64,000 bases of DNA from Rahnella woolbedingensis (GTDB lineage: Bacteria > Pseudomonadota > Gammaproteobacteria > Enterobacterales > Enterobacteriaceae), in contig NZ_RAHH01000014.1 in NCBI RefSeq assembly GCF_003602095.1, positions 1 through 64,000 of the forward strand, read 5' to 3'. The position numbers were made by a program, and so were the translations under genes. Positions within the stretch are counted from its first letter, which is position 1. Every line of letters begins with the position of its first letter. Of this stretch, positions 7,900-16,903 are shown one piece after another. The notes beneath the pieces are model-generated. The model made no database searches. It saw only the letters and a list, made by a program, of their open reading frames with translations, and was not told where the DNA came from.

Positions 7900-8847
7900 T
7901 TATCCTACGCGTAACTGACCTGTCTGACCGCGTGGCGCATCGCCTTCGCTGGCAGCCAGATCCAAATCACGGCCCTGTAACAGGATAATCTGCGCCGCTA
8001 CATCCCCGACCTGATGACGGTACGACGTAATGGTACGGGCGAAAATGTTGTAGATGACCACGGCAGGGATCGCTGCGACCAGACCGACTGCGGTCGCCAG
8101 CAACGCTTCTGCGATACCCGGCGCCACGACGGCCAGGTTAGTGGTTTGCGTCTGCGCGATACCGATGAAGCTGTTCATGATGCCCCAGACAGTACCGAAC
8201 AGGCCGACGAACGGCGATATCGCGCCGATTGTGGCCAGAATACCATTGCCGCGGCCCATGTGACGCCCGGCAGCGCCGACGCGGCGCTCAAGGCGGAAGC
8301 CGGTACGTTCTTTAATGCCGTTGTTGTCGGTAGAACCGGCAGATAGCTCGAGCTCATTCTGCGCATCGCGGATCATCTGCGCGCTGGTGCTGCTGGCGGC
8401 GAAGCTTTCGGCTTGTTCAGCGGCTTCGTCGAGCGTACGTACAGAAGACAGCGCATCGAATTCACGGCGCATGCGGCGCTTACCGGTGAATACTTCAGCG
8501 CCTTTGCTGAACAGCAGCGCCCAGGTCACCACTGAAGCCAGCAGCAGGCCAATCATTACCGTTTTCACTACCACATCCGCGTGGTGATACATGCCCATAA
8601 CAGACAAATCGGTTGGAATGACAGGCGTCGCTTCGGTCGGGGCCGGTTGCATCACCGGAGCTGGCGTTGCATCGCCGCTCGCCGGTGCAGGCGTTTCTGC
8701 CGTTGCCGGCTGAGTTGTTGCAGAAGTGACGGCTTGTCCAGCCGGCGTCGCAGGTGCTGCCATTGCGTTGCCGCTCAGACCAGCAACCAACATTAACGAC
8801 ATCAGTAATGAGGTCGCCTCTTTCATCTTATTGCGAGCCGTTTTCAC
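7900..8847 (-). CDS. exbB: Biopolymer transport protein ExbB, long form with signal peptide
   Basis: A 315-residue protein, about 70 residues longer than E. coli ExbB. The extension holds a signal peptide cleaved near residue 30 (N-A-M-A / A-P-A-T) and an Ala/Pro/Thr-rich periplasmic linker to about residue 80, followed by the usual three-helix MotA/TolQ/ExbB core (G-M-Y-H-H-A-D ... G-L-F-G-T-V-W-G-I-M-N-S-F). Such long ExbB forms are known in Serratia and Pseudomonas. The start is GTG at 8847, preceded by GGAGG with a six-base gap; the internal ATG at 8826 lacks a good ribosome site. A Fur-like site lies about 80 bases upstream, so iron repression is likely. Confidence 0.95.
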   Translation of the reverse strand: MKTARNKMKEATSLLMSLMLVAGLSGNAMAAPATPAGQAVTSATTQPATAETPAPASGDATPAPVMQPAPTEATPVIPTDLSVMGMYHHADVVVKTVMIGLLLASVVTWALLFSKGAEVFTGKRRMRREFDALSSVRTLDEAAEQAESFAASSTSAQMIRDAQNELELSAGSTDNNGIKERTGFRLERRVGAAGRHMGRGNGILATIGAISPFVGLFGTVWGIMNSFIGIAQTQTTNLAVVAPGIAEALLATAVGLVAAIPAVVIYNIFARTITSYRHQVGDVAAQIILLQGRDLDLAASEGDAPRGQTGQLRVG

Positions 8848-8922
8848 GCGTCGCCTCCAGCCAGAATCAGTGTGTAGAAGGAATGAATAACGCCGAATGA
8901 TATCAAAGAAAAAGCCCTAATT

Positions 8923-8941
8923 GATAGTCGTTCTCATTATT
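8923..8941. promoter_or_regulatory. Candidate Fur box upstream of exbB
   Basis: A 19-base near-palindrome beginning GATAGTC and ending CATTATT. It matches about 13-14 of the 19 Fur consensus positions, depending on strand, and is placed as expected for an iron-repressed exbB promoter. The matching was done by eye. Confidence 0.55.
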
Positions 8942-9141
8942 ATTTACATTGTCGCGCCTGGAGGCTCGCGTGTCATTGACAGATGACAAGGTTTTTCCAG
9001 TTTGTACAAGGGTTGAACAATTTAGCCTCCGTCACACTTTCCATAAAAATCACGCAGTAAATCAATCATCTGAGCCTTGCTATTAAAGACAAAACAATGT
9101 TTTAAATATTAAGTAACACCTTTTTACATTTGTTATGAGTT

Positions 9142-9157
9142 TGTGATAACGCTCAAA
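9142..9157 (+). promoter_or_regulatory. Candidate CRP site for the TRAP operon
   Basis: TGTGA-TAACGC-TCAAA matches nine of ten informative CRP positions. Its centre lies about 91.5 bases before the start point predicted from the TATAAT at 9229-9234, a spacing known for class I CRP activation. Inferred from spacing only. Confidence 0.5.
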
Positions 9158-9205
9158 TACCGCGCAGCAAAAAATAGGATAAGGTGCTTGCACAGGCGAA
9201 GACCT

Positions 9206-9234
9206 CACACAGGTACGGCTTGTATCCCTATAAT
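9206..9234 (+). promoter_or_regulatory. Candidate promoter of the TRAP operon
   Basis: A perfect -10 hexamer TATAAT at 9229-9234 with a poor -35 (CACACA, 9206-9211) at 17 bases. The weak -35 fits a promoter that needs an activator. It lies 112 bases before the dctP start. Confidence 0.5.
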
Positions 9235-9346
9235 TTAAAAGCTTATTTGAAATTTTTGATAATGAACAGGCCAGAGCTTTCGTTCGCCCTGATCGACACT
9301 TGCTTTGATTTTTCTTTCCCTTACTGAGTACCCTGGAGACAAACTG

Positions 9347-10324
9347 ATGAAAATGCAAAAAGCACTTCTCAGCCTTTGCCTGAGTTCCGCGACCCTCTTG
9401 TTCACCCACGGCGTATCCGCACAAACGCTGAAAGCCGCCGATGTGCATCCGCAAGGTTATCCGAATGTTGTCGCCGTTCAGCACATGGGCGAAAAGCTGC
9501 AAAAACAGACGGACGGACGCCTCGAAATCAAAACCTTCCCGGGCGGTGTGCTGGGCGATGAAAAGCAGGAGATTGAGCAGGCACAGCTCGGTGCGCTGGA
9601 TATCATCCGTGTGTCGATGACGCCGGTCGCCTCGATTTTACCGGAGATAAACGTCTTCACCCTGCCCTATATATTCCGCGATGAAGACCATATGCACAAA
9701 GTGCTAGACGGTCAGATAGGTAAAGAGATCGGCGAAAAAATCACCAATAACCCGAATTCCCGGCTGGTGTTCCTCGGCTGGATGGATGGCGGCACGCGCA
9801 ACCTGATCACCAAAGAACCGGTGGTGAAACCGGAAGATCTGCACGGCATGAAAATCCGCGTGCAGGGCAGCCCGATTGCGCTGGCGACGCTGAAAGCCAT
9901 GGGCGCAAACCCGGTAGCGATGGGTGTCAGCGAAGTGTTCAGCGGCATGCAAACCGGCGTGATTGATGGCACCGAAAATAACCCGCCAACGTTTGTCGCC
10001 CACAACTATCTGCCGGTGGTGAAAAACTACACCTACAGCCGCCACTTCATCATTCCTGAACTGTTCCTGTATTCAAAAGTGAAATGGGACAAGCTGAAAC
10101 CGGAAGACCAGCAGTTAATCCTCAAACTGGCGAAAGAAGCGCAGGACGAGCAGCGCCAGCTGTGGAAAGCCTACAACGAGAAAGCGCTGGCGACGATGAA
10201 AGCAGGCGGCGTGAAATTCTACGAGATTGATCCTGCGACGTATGTCAAAGCCACGCAATCTGTCCGTGATGAATTCGGTAAAGACCATCAGGATCTGATG
10301 CAGCAAATCGCTGACGTTCAGTAA
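9347..10324 (+). CDS. dctP: TRAP transporter substrate-binding protein, DctP family
   Basis: A 325-residue periplasmic solute receptor. The ATG at 9347 has GGAGA nearby and opens a signal peptide cleaved after V-S-A at about residue 25; an earlier in-frame ATG at 9305 adds non-signal residues and was rejected. Family landmarks are the M-K-I-R-V-Q segment, with the Arg that pairs with the substrate carboxylate, and the M-Q-T-G-V-I-D-G-T-E-N-N-P-P motif. TRAP receptors hand organic acids to the membrane pair QM for sodium-driven uptake. The E-N-N-P variant recalls receptors for sugar acids such as uronates, but no catabolic gene lies nearby, so the substrate is open. Confidence 0.92.
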   Translation: MKMQKALLSLCLSSATLLFTHGVSAQTLKAADVHPQGYPNVVAVQHMGEKLQKQTDGRLEIKTFPGGVLGDEKQEIEQAQLGALDIIRVSMTPVASILPEINVFTLPYIFRDEDHMHKVLDGQIGKEIGEKITNNPNSRLVFLGWMDGGTRNLITKEPVVKPEDLHGMKIRVQGSPIALATLKAMGANPVAMGVSEVFSGMQTGVIDGTENNPPTFVAHNYLPVVKNYTYSRHFIIPELFLYSKVKWDKLKPEDQQLILKLAKEAQDEQRQLWKAYNEKALATMKAGGVKFYEIDPATYVKATQSVRDEFGKDHQDLMQQIADVQ

Positions 10325-10380
10325 AGCCTGATACCGGCAGCCTGCGGGCTGCCTCTTTATGATCTTTCGCCGGGGGATTT

Positions 10381-10893
10381 ATGATTTCAAGTTATCACAC
10401 CCTGATGGACATCCTTTACCGCTGCTCGATGTGGTTCGCCGGGATCGCGTTACTGCTGATGGTGGCGGTGATCCCGGTCGGGATCTTCGCCCGTTACGTG
10501 ATGAACAGCGCCCTGTCGTGGCCGGAGCCGATCGCCATTCTGTGCATGGTGACGTTCACCTTTATCGGCGCCGCCGTCAGTTACCGTGCGGGTTCGCATA
10601 TTGTGGTCGCCATGGTCACTGACCGTCTGCCGCCTGCCCTGAAAAAATTCGCCGCACTGCTTTCTGACCTGATGATGCTGGCGATAAGCGTATTTATTTT
10701 CTGGTACAGCCTGCAATTGTGCAGCGAGCTCTGGCAACAGCCGGTGGCGGAATTTCCGCTGCTGACCGCCGGACAAACCTATCTGCCGCTGCCAATCGGT
10801 TCTGCGCTGACGCTGTTATTCATCATTGAGCAGATCATTGCCGGACCGCAGCATCAGCGGCCTGTGGTGATGCTGGGCAATTCTGACGCCTGA
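10381..10893 (+). CDS. dctQ: TRAP transporter small permease, DctQ family
   Basis: A 170-residue membrane protein with four hydrophobic helices (about residues 18-38, 50-70, 88-110 and 130-150), the normal size and topology of the TRAP small subunit. It carries the conserved S-W-P-E-P segment and the Y-R-A-G-S-H-I motif seen between helices two and three in DctQ proteins. GGGGG lies just before the ATG. It sits between the receptor and the large permease, with 12 bases to dctM, and should form the stable QM membrane complex that docks the loaded DctP receptor. Confidence 0.9.
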   Translation: MISSYHTLMDILYRCSMWFAGIALLLMVAVIPVGIFARYVMNSALSWPEPIAILCMVTFTFIGAAVSYRAGSHIVVAMVTDRLPPALKKFAALLSDLMMLAISVFIFWYSLQLCSELWQQPVAEFPLLTAGQTYLPLPIGSALTLLFIIEQIIAGPQHQRPVVMLGNSDA

Positions 10894-10905
10894 CCGGAGC
10901 CTGTT

Positions 10906-12198
10906 ATGGATGCATTAATCTTGTTGTTAACGCTGGCGGTTATGCTGGCGATTGGCGTGCCGGTCGCTTATGCCGTCGGGCTGAGCGCGCTGGCGGGTGC
11001 CTGGTGGATTGATTTGCCGTTTGAAGCACTGATGATCCAGTTGACCAATGGCGTGAATAAGTTCTCTCTGCTGGCAATCCCATTCTTTATTCTGGCGGGT
11101 GCGATCATGGCTGAAGGAGGGATCGCCCGCCGGCTGGTCAGTTTTGCCTACATATTTGTCGGGTTTATCCGCGGCGGGCTGTCGCTGGTCAACATTGTGG
11201 CCTCGACCTTTTTCGGTGCGATTTCCGGGTCTTCGGTAGCGGATACCGCGTCGATTGGATCGGTGATGATCCCGGAGATGGAGAAGAAAGGTTATCCGCG
11301 CGACTTTGCAGCAGCGGTCACCGCCAGCGGTTCGGTGCAGGCGATTCTGACACCGCCGAGCCACAACTCCGTGATTTACTCGCTGGCGACCGGCGGCACA
11401 GTGTCGATTGCCGCGTTGTTCATCGCCGGTATTTTGCCTGGTTTACTGCTCAGCCTGACGCTGATGGTGATGTGCGTGGTGTTCGCCCACAAACGCGGTT
11501 ATCCGAAAGGCGAACGTGTGCCGTTTCGTCAGGCGCTGAAGATTTTCATCGACACGCTATGGGGGCTGATGACCGTCGTCATCATCATGGGGGGTATTCT
11601 CAGCGGGATATTTACCGCAACGGAATCCGCAGCCATCGCCTGCCTGTGGTCGTTCTTTGTCACCATGTTTATCTACCGTGATTACAAATGGAGCGAGCTG
11701 CCGAAACTGATGTACCGCACGGTCAAAACCGTCAGCATCGTCATGATCCTGATTGGCTTTGCCGCCAGCTTTGGTGCGGTGATGACCTACATGCAACTGC
11801 CGATGCGGATCACCGAGTTTTTCACCTCGATCTCCGACAACAAGTACGTGATCCTCATGTGGATCAACATCATGTTGCTGGTGATCGGCACGCTGATGGA
11901 TATGGCGCCGATCATTCTGATCCTCACACCGGTGCTGTTACCGGTGGTGTTATCGCTCGGCATTGATCCGGTGCATTTCGGCATGATCATGCTGGTGAAT
12001 CTGGGAATTGGCCTGATCACTCCGCCGGTTGGCTCGGTGCTGTTTGTGGCCAGTGCGGTCAGTAAACAGAGTATCGAAAAAGTAGTGAAATCCATGATGC
12101 CGTTCTACTGCGTGCTGTTCGTGGTGCTGATGCTGGTGACCTACATTCCGACTATTTCACTGTTCCTGCCCAAACTCTTCGGCGTCTATACCGGCTGA
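10906..12198 (+). CDS. dctM: TRAP transporter large permease, DctM family
   Basis: A 430-residue, very hydrophobic protein with about 11-12 membrane helices, the usual length for DctM. Landmarks are the G-V-P-V-A-Y-A-V-G start, the G-A-I-S-G-S-S-V-A-D-T-A-S-I-G loop typical of the ion-transporter superfamily, and the L-G-I-G-L-I-T-P-P-V-G segment near the end, both tied to sodium and substrate binding. An ATG with GGAG follows dctQ by 12 bases. A strong terminator follows, closing a three-gene operon. The cassette sits between exbB and metC, which are neighbours in E. coli. Confidence 0.94.
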   Translation: MDALILLLTLAVMLAIGVPVAYAVGLSALAGAWWIDLPFEALMIQLTNGVNKFSLLAIPFFILAGAIMAEGGIARRLVSFAYIFVGFIRGGLSLVNIVASTFFGAISGSSVADTASIGSVMIPEMEKKGYPRDFAAAVTASGSVQAILTPPSHNSVIYSLATGGTVSIAALFIAGILPGLLLSLTLMVMCVVFAHKRGYPKGERVPFRQALKIFIDTLWGLMTVVIIMGGILSGIFTATESAAIACLWSFFVTMFIYRDYKWSELPKLMYRTVKTVSIVMILIGFAASFGAVMTYMQLPMRITEFFTSISDNKYVILMWINIMLLVIGTLMDMAPIILILTPVLLPVVLSLGIDPVHFGMIMLVNLGIGLITPPVGSVLFVASAVSKQSIEKVVKSMMPFYCVLFVVLMLVTYIPTISLFLPKLFGVYTG

Positions 12199-12220
12199 TG
12201 CCGAAACCTGTTTCTCCCTT

Positions 12221-12249
12221 GCCCGTCGTGATGACGGGCTTTTTTTTTG
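12221..12249 (+). terminator. Terminator of the TRAP operon
   Basis: GCCCGTC (12221-12227), loop GTGAT, GACGGGC (12233-12239), followed by a run of nine or more T: a strong intrinsic terminator 22 bases after dctM. Confidence 0.92.
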
Positions 12250-12388
12250 TGTGGAACGGGCGCGGTTGGCTGAAATTTTTTCATTCATCCGCCAAAAGTC
12301 TGATCCCATAAATTCATCATGTTAAGTTAATGACATATCAGCGGATGCCAGAGCGCGCCGCGCAACATAACAGGGTGAAATACGGATT

Positions 12389-13585
12389 ATGTCGTCTAAA
12401 AAAATAGAAACTGCATTGGTCAGCGCCGGACGTGACAAGAAATTCACGCAAGGCTCAGTGAATGCGGTGATCCAGCGCGCATCATCTCTGGTGTTTGAAA
12501 CCGTGGCTGATAAGAAACATGCCACCGCTAACCGTGCCAACGGCGAGCTGTTTTACGGACGCCGCGGCACACTGACGCATTTCTCCTTGCAGGAAGCGAT
12601 GGTTGAACTGGAAGGCGGCGCAGGCTGCGCGCTCTATCCTTGTGGCGCGGCGGCGGTCAGTAATGCCATGCTCTCTTTTGTCAGCAGCGGCGACCACATT
12701 CTGGTGGCCGGTTCCGCTTACGAACCGACGCAGGATTTCTGCGAAAAAGTACTGAAGAAGCTCGGCGTTTCCACCACTTATTTTCCGGCCAATATTGGCG
12801 CGGCGTTAGATACGCTGATGCAGCCCAATACCAAAGTAGTGTTCCTCGAATCGCCGGGCTCCATCACCATGGAAGTGCCGGATATTCCGGCGATGGTCAA
12901 AGCCGTGCGTGCAGTGAACCCGGAAGTTGTCATCATGATCGACAACACCTGGGCGGCCGGCATTCTGTTTAAAGCGCTGGAATTTGATATCGATATTTCG
13001 ATTCAGGCGGGCACCAAATACATCGTCGGGCATTCCGATGCGATGATTGGCACCGCCGTTTCAAATGAACGTTGCTGGGCACAGCTGCGTGAGCATTCTT
13101 ACCTGATGGGGCAAATGGTCGATGCCGATACGGCTTATGTGGCGAGTCGCGGGTTGCGCACCATGGGCGTGCGCCTTAAACAGCATGCAGAAAGCAGCAT
13201 TCGCATTGCGCAGTGGCTGGCAGAGCGGCCGGAAGTGGCGGTGGTTAATCATCCGGCATTGCCTGGCAGCAAAGGGCATGAATTCTGGAAACGTGATTTC
13301 ACCGGCAGCTGCGGTTTGTTCTCTTTCGTGCTGAAACAGCGTCTGAGCAAACAGCAGCTTTCTGATTATCTCGATCACTTCGCACATTTCAGCATGGCGT
13401 ATTCGTGGGGCGGCTTTGAATCGCTGGTGCTGGCCAATCAGCCGGAAGAAATTCAGGCTATCCGCCCGGCGGAAACCGTCGATTTTACCGGCACGCTGGT
13501 GCGTCTGCATATCGGGCTGGAAAACTGTGACGATCTGATTGCCGATCTTTCGGCGGCTTTTGAACGGATAACCGCTTCCTCATAA
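12389..13585 (+). CDS. metC: Cystathionine beta-lyase MetC
   Basis: A 398-residue PLP enzyme of the Cys/Met metabolism family that converts cystathionine to homocysteine, ammonia and pyruvate in methionine synthesis. The PLP Lys is Lys210 in [11 protein letters not shown], the same number as in E. coli. Other landmarks are F-Y-G-R-R-G-T near residue 55, the D-N-T-W cofactor Asp, and S-P-G-S. Length and sequence match E. coli MetC throughout. It is monocistronic, with a hairpin terminator about 90 bases downstream. I could not see convincing MetJ boxes in the 140-base upstream gap. Confidence 0.96.
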   Translation: MSSKKIETALVSAGRDKKFTQGSVNAVIQRASSLVFETVADKKHATANRANGELFYGRRGTLTHFSLQEAMVELEGGAGCALYPCGAAAVSNAMLSFVSSGDHILVAGSAYEPTQDFCEKVLKKLGVSTTYFPANIGAALDTLMQPNTKVVFLESPGSITMEVPDIPAMVKAVRAVNPEVVIMIDNTWAAGILFKALEFDIDISIQAGTKYIVGHSDAMIGTAVSNERCWAQLREHSYLMGQMVDADTAYVASRGLRTMGVRLKQHAESSIRIAQWLAERPEVAVVNHPALPGSKGHEFWKRDFTGSCGLFSFVLKQRLSKQQLSDYLDHFAHFSMAYSWGGFESLVLANQPEEIQAIRPAETVDFTGTLVRLHIGLENCDDLIADLSAAFERITASS

Positions 13586-13675
13586 GCCACAGAGATTGCG
13601 ACATACCGCGCAGATCGGTAAGGTAACCGGCGGATATTCATTCGCATATCGATAATAATCTGTAAGCTCTCTATA

Positions 13676-13712
13676 GCTCCGGGCGACTGATGCCGGAGCC
13701 TTCTGTCTTTTT
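13676..13712 (+). terminator. Terminator of metC
   Basis: GCTCCGG (13676-13682) and CCGGAGC (13693-13699) enclose a ten-base loop, followed by CTTCTGTCTTTTT. Confidence 0.7.
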
Positions 13713-13810
13713 ACAGTGTCCTCAGATCAACATATCCTTCACTGATCCGCGTTACGATCCGCGTTACACTGGCAGGCGACAGTTTTTAATGAACAGAAAC
13801 AGGACAGAAT

Positions 13811-14470
13811 ATGGCAGTGCTTTGCGACATTTTTCATGCACTCTGGCAGCGTGATTTCAGTATGCTCGCCGACCCGAATATCCTCTGGGTCATTTATGCC
13901 GTCCTGTTTGCCACGCTGTTTCTTGAAAACGGCTTACTGCCCGCTTCTTTCCTGCCCGGTGACAGCCTGCTGCTGCTGACCGGCGCGCTTATCGCCAAAG
14001 GCGTGATGAGCTTCATTCCTACCCTGATTATTCTGGTCACGGCGGCGAGTCTGGGCTGCTGGCTGAGTTATATTCAGGGGCGGTGGCTTGGCCACACCAA
14101 ACTGGTCAAAGGCTGGCTGTTGCAGCTTCCGGCACATTATCATCAGCGTGCGCATCAGATGTTTATTCAGCACGGACTGATGGCGCTGCTGGTGGGCCGT
14201 TTTCTGGCTTTCGTGCGGACACTGTTGCCGACAATGGCGGGGATCTCCGGCCTCAACAATGCCCGCTTTCAGTTCTTTAACTGGCTGAGCGCGATATTGT
14301 GGGTCGGCGTGGTGATTTCTCTGGGCTTCGCGTTGAGCCATATTCCGATAGTCAAACGCCATGAAGACCAGGTCATGGCGGGGCTGATGATTTTACCGGT
14401 TCTGCTGCTGGTCGTCGGTCTGGCTGGTGCACTGCTGGTTATCTGGAAGAAACGCAAATGTCGTTTCTGA
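13811..14470 (+). CDS. yghB: DedA-family inner-membrane protein YghB
   Basis: A 219-residue polytopic membrane protein that closely follows E. coli Ygh[21 protein letters not shown], then [16 protein letters not shown] with the conserved Arg residues of DedA proteins. DedA proteins support membrane lipid homeostasis, proton-motive force and cell division; YghB and YqjA are partly redundant in E. coli, and loss of both blocks amidase export and gives temperature sensitivity. It keeps its usual place between metC and the convergent regulator yqhC, and ends in a Lys/Arg-rich tail (W-K-K-R-K). Confidence 0.95.
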   Translation: MAVLCDIFHALWQRDFSMLADPNILWVIYAVLFATLFLENGLLPASFLPGDSLLLLTGALIAKGVMSFIPTLIILVTAASLGCWLSYIQGRWLGHTKLVKGWLLQLPAHYHQRAHQMFIQHGLMALLVGRFLAFVRTLLPTMAGISGLNNARFQFFNWLSAILWVGVVISLGFALSHIPIVKRHEDQVMAGLMILPVLLLVVGLAGALLVIWKKRKCRF

Positions 14471-14493
14471 ACCGTCATTTCTGAACAGCTGCT

Positions 14494-15429
14494 TCAGGCT
14501 TTCAGTACCACATCCGCTAGTGCCAGAACGCCGGAACTCCCTTCACGCAGGCGCGCCATTTCATCGCTCGGCGTGACGCCGAAATAGCGTTTGAACTCCC
14601 GGCTGAACTGGGACGCGCTCTCATATCCGACCTGTAAAGCCGCCACGCTGGCTTTCACACCATCATAAATCATCAGCGTACGTGCGCGGTGCAGGCGATA
14701 GGTTTTCAGATACTGCAGCGGCGAGGTGCTGGTCACCGCTTTGAAGTTATGGTGAAACGCCGAAATGCTCATATTCACTTCGCTGGCCAGCGTTTCCACG
14801 CTGAGATTGTCGGCGTACTGCGCTTCAATCCTGCGCAGGGATTTGGCAATCTGGCTGAAATGCGTATGACGGTTAACCAGCGCCTGGAGCGCCCCGCCGT
14901 TCTCACTGGTCAGAATAAAGAACAGGATTTCGCGGATAATTTTCGGCCCCAGAATTCGGGCGTGCAGCGGCTTATCCATCACATCCAGCAGGCGCTCGGT
15001 CGCACACAGAATATCGCCATCCAGCACACCGGAGTTGATGCCTGTTGAGGATTCTTTCTGACGCATCACGCTTTCGTCACCCATATCCATCAGCAGATCC
15101 TGCAACATCAGGTTATCAATGCTGATCTGGATACCGGCCAGAGGCTCTTCGGGGCTGCTGAAGGTTTCACATTCAAAAGGCAGCGGCACGGTCAGCATCA
15201 GATAATTATGCGGATCATAAGAGAAGGTTTTCTTGCCCAGGTAACCGACTTTTCGCCCCTGAAAGAGGATAACAATGCCGGGATTGTACAAAACCGGCTG
15301 GCGCGGATGGTAACGCGTGGTGTACATCAGCGTCACCTGCGGGACCGCTGACGGCACCAGGTTCTTATCTCCGCTGAGTTGTGCAACTCTGGCCGCCATA
15401 CGGGCGCACAGGCTGTTCACGTTTTCCAT
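14494..15429 (-). CDS. yqhC: AraC-family transcriptional regulator YqhC
   Basis: A 311-residue regulator with an N-terminal cupin-like domain (Y-N-P-G-I-V-I-L-F-Q-G) and a C-terminal pair of helix-turn-helix motifs (about residues 205-300, ending G-Y-E-S-A-S-Q-F-S-R-E-F-K-R-Y-F-G). It matches E. coli YqhC over its whole length. The ATG at 15429 has GGAG seven to eight bases upstream; a 40-residue upstream extension in the same frame is not conserved. In E. coli YqhC activates yqhD and dkgA in response to reactive aldehydes. Here it is divergent from an Ahr-like dehydrogenase and dkgA, so the circuit seems kept although yqhD is absent. Confidence 0.9.
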   Translation of the reverse strand: MENVNSLCARMAARVAQLSGDKNLVPSAVPQVTLMYTTRYHPRQPVLYNPGIVILFQGRKVGYLGKKTFSYDPHNYLMLTVPLPFECETFSSPEEPLAGIQISIDNLMLQDLLMDMGDESVMRQKESSTGINSGVLDGDILCATERLLDVMDKPLHARILGPKIIREILFFILTSENGGALQALVNRHTHFSQIAKSLRRIEAQYADNLSVETLASEVNMSISAFHHNFKAVTSTSPLQYLKTYRLHRARTLMIYDGVKASVAALQVGYESASQFSREFKRYFGVTPSDEMARLREGSSGVLALADVVLKA

Positions 15430-15735
15430 CGTTGTGCTCCACTTATTCATTAAACTGGCAATGATTCTGCCATAACCCCTTATGTTCCTACAGAGACAAG
15501 CAGAAACAGGCAAGACTCTGGCAGAAATGGGCATCATGCTGCTGCCCATTTTCTCCTACAGTTAATGTCGCCTTCCGCAGGGGGACACTCCTGCATAAAT
15601 GCGATGAACTGCTAGTCTGTATGAACGCACTTTTCATTCGCAGATCATGACCGGCGTTCCGGTCATCGGTTATATATTCTGATAACTCCTTATTTCTACT
15701 CATTATTCATCTAACCCGATAGTTCGGAGGATTTT
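15430..15735. promoter_or_regulatory. Divergent yqhC / ahr-like control region
   Basis: A 306-base gap with no gene. A perfect inverted repeat ATGACCGG-CGTT-CCGGTCAT lies at 15647-15666, directly before a TATATT (15673-15678) that could be the -10 of the dehydrogenase. The repeat is a candidate operator for YqhC. The GGAGG ribosome site of the dehydrogenase lies at about 15726. Confidence 0.45.
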
Positions 15736-16776
15736 ATGTCTGCACCTGTTGCCACTGAAAATACCTTTAACGCCTGGGCCGCTACCGGCCCGAACCAGCC
15801 ACTTGAAGCGTTTGCTTTCGACGCTGGCCCGATTGGGGATGAAGAAATCGAAGTCGCCATTGATTACTGCGGCGTCTGCCATTCCGATTTATCCATGCTG
15901 AATAACGACTGGGGCATTACCCAATATCCGTTTGTACCGGGCCATGAAGTGGTCGGAAAAATCGTCAAAATTGGCAATCATGCGCAGAACAAAGGGCTTA
16001 AAGTGGGCCAGATTGTCGGCGTGGGCTGGAACCGCGGCAGCTGTATGCACTGTCACCCGTGTATGTCCGGCGATCAGCATCTTTGTCATGATGTGGAAGC
16101 CACCATCATCGGCCATCACGGCGGTTTCGCGGATAAGATCCGCAGCCACTGGGCGTGGGCTATTCCGCTGCCGGAAGGCGTGGACATCACCAGTGCCGGC
16201 CCGTTGTTCTGCGGTGGGATCACCGTCTTCAATCCGCTGTTGCAGTTTGGCGTGCTGCCGACTCACCGCGTTGGCGTGATTGGCATCGGCGGCCTGGGCC
16301 ACATGGCTCTGCGCTTCCTGAATGCCTGGGGCTGCGAAGTCACCGCGTTTACGTCATCACTGGCGAAACGTGACGAAGCGGTTTCACTCGGCGCACACCG
16401 CGTTATCGCCACCCGTGACAGCGATGAGCTGAAGAAAATCGCCGGTCAGCTGGACTTCATTATGGTCACTGCCAATGCCTCACTGGACTGGGACGCCATT
16501 ATCGGCGCACTGGCACCGAAAGGCCGCCTGCACTTTGTCGGCGTCGTGCCGGAAGCGGTACCGCTGCATGTGATGGCGCTGATCAGCAAACAGGCTGAAG
16601 TTTCCGGTTCGCCGACCGGCTCACCTTCGCGTCTGGCCGACATGCTGGCGTTCTGCGCCCGTCATGACATCACGCCGCAGGTTGAGCACTTCCCGCTGAG
16701 CAAAATCAATGATGCCGTTGAGCATCTGCATGAAGGGAAAGCGCGCTACCGCGTGGTGCTGGATATGAACGCTTAA
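15736..16776 (+). CDS. ahr: Zinc-dependent NADPH aldehyde reductase, Ahr (YjgB)-like
   Basis: A 346-residue medium-chain dehydrogenase/reductase close to E. coli Ahr. It shows the catalytic zinc motif D-Y-C-G-V-C-H-S-D-L and the later G-H-E, four structural-zinc Cys (in C-M-H-C-H-P-C ... H-L-C), the nucleotide-binding G-I-G-G-L-G-H, and the ending K-I-N-D-A-V-E-H ... G-K-A-R-Y-R-V-V-L. Enzymes of this group reduce a wide range of aldehydes to alcohols with NADPH. GGAGG lies before the ATG. It takes the place that the unrelated iron enzyme YqhD holds in E. coli, between yqhC and dkgA, and should serve aldehyde detoxification. Confidence 0.88.
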   Translation: MSAPVATENTFNAWAATGPNQPLEAFAFDAGPIGDEEIEVAIDYCGVCHSDLSMLNNDWGITQYPFVPGHEVVGKIVKIGNHAQNKGLKVGQIVGVGWNRGSCMHCHPCMSGDQHLCHDVEATIIGHHGGFADKIRSHWAWAIPLPEGVDITSAGPLFCGGITVFNPLLQFGVLPTHRVGVIGIGGLGHMALRFLNAWGCEVTAFTSSLAKRDEAVSLGAHRVIATRDSDELKKIAGQLDFIMVTANASLDWDAIIGALAPKGRLHFVGVVPEAVPLHVMALISKQAEVSGSPTGSPSRLADMLAFCARHDITPQVEHFPLSKINDAVEHLHEGKARYRVVLDMNA

Positions 16777-16857
16777 GCATCTTTCCTGTCTGAATATGCG
16801 TAGCCTGCTCAGCAAGATGCTGTTTCGTTTACTAGACTTAACGTCAATCCCTACACG

Positions 16858-16881
16858 GTGCCCGTGCTTTACAGCGGGCAC
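16858..16881 (+). other. Stem-loop between the dehydrogenase and dkgA
   Basis: GTGCCCG (16858-16864) and CGGGCAC (16875-16881) form a seven-pair stem with a ten-base loop, 22 bases before the dkgA start. No T-run follows, so it is more likely an mRNA-stability or read-through element than a full terminator. Confidence 0.4.
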
Positions 16882-16903
16882 TCTGCCCTGAAAGGAGAAA
16901 CTC

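Larger units (their letters stand above)
8848..9346. other. Divergent intergenic region exbB / TRAP operon
   Basis: About 500 bases with no convincing gene. It holds the Fur-like site near exbB, an AT-rich stretch at about 9085-9135, a CRP-like site at 9142-9157, and a TATAAT at 9229-9234. A minus-strand frame through 9083-9502 overlaps the dctP start and has no ribosome site, so it is not annotated. Confidence 0.6.

Noticed and set aside
9083-9502. Minus-strand 139-codon frame in the exbB-TRAP gap
   Set aside because: It overlaps the dctP signal peptide, lacks a ribosome site and resembles nothing known; the AT-rich part looks like control DNA.
10359-10622. Overlapping plus-strand frame across the dctQ start
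   Set aside because: Out of frame with dctQ and without membrane helices; dctQ explains the region.
12250-12388. MetJ boxes before metC
   Set aside because: I looked for tandem AGACGTCT-like octamers and found only weak partial matches.
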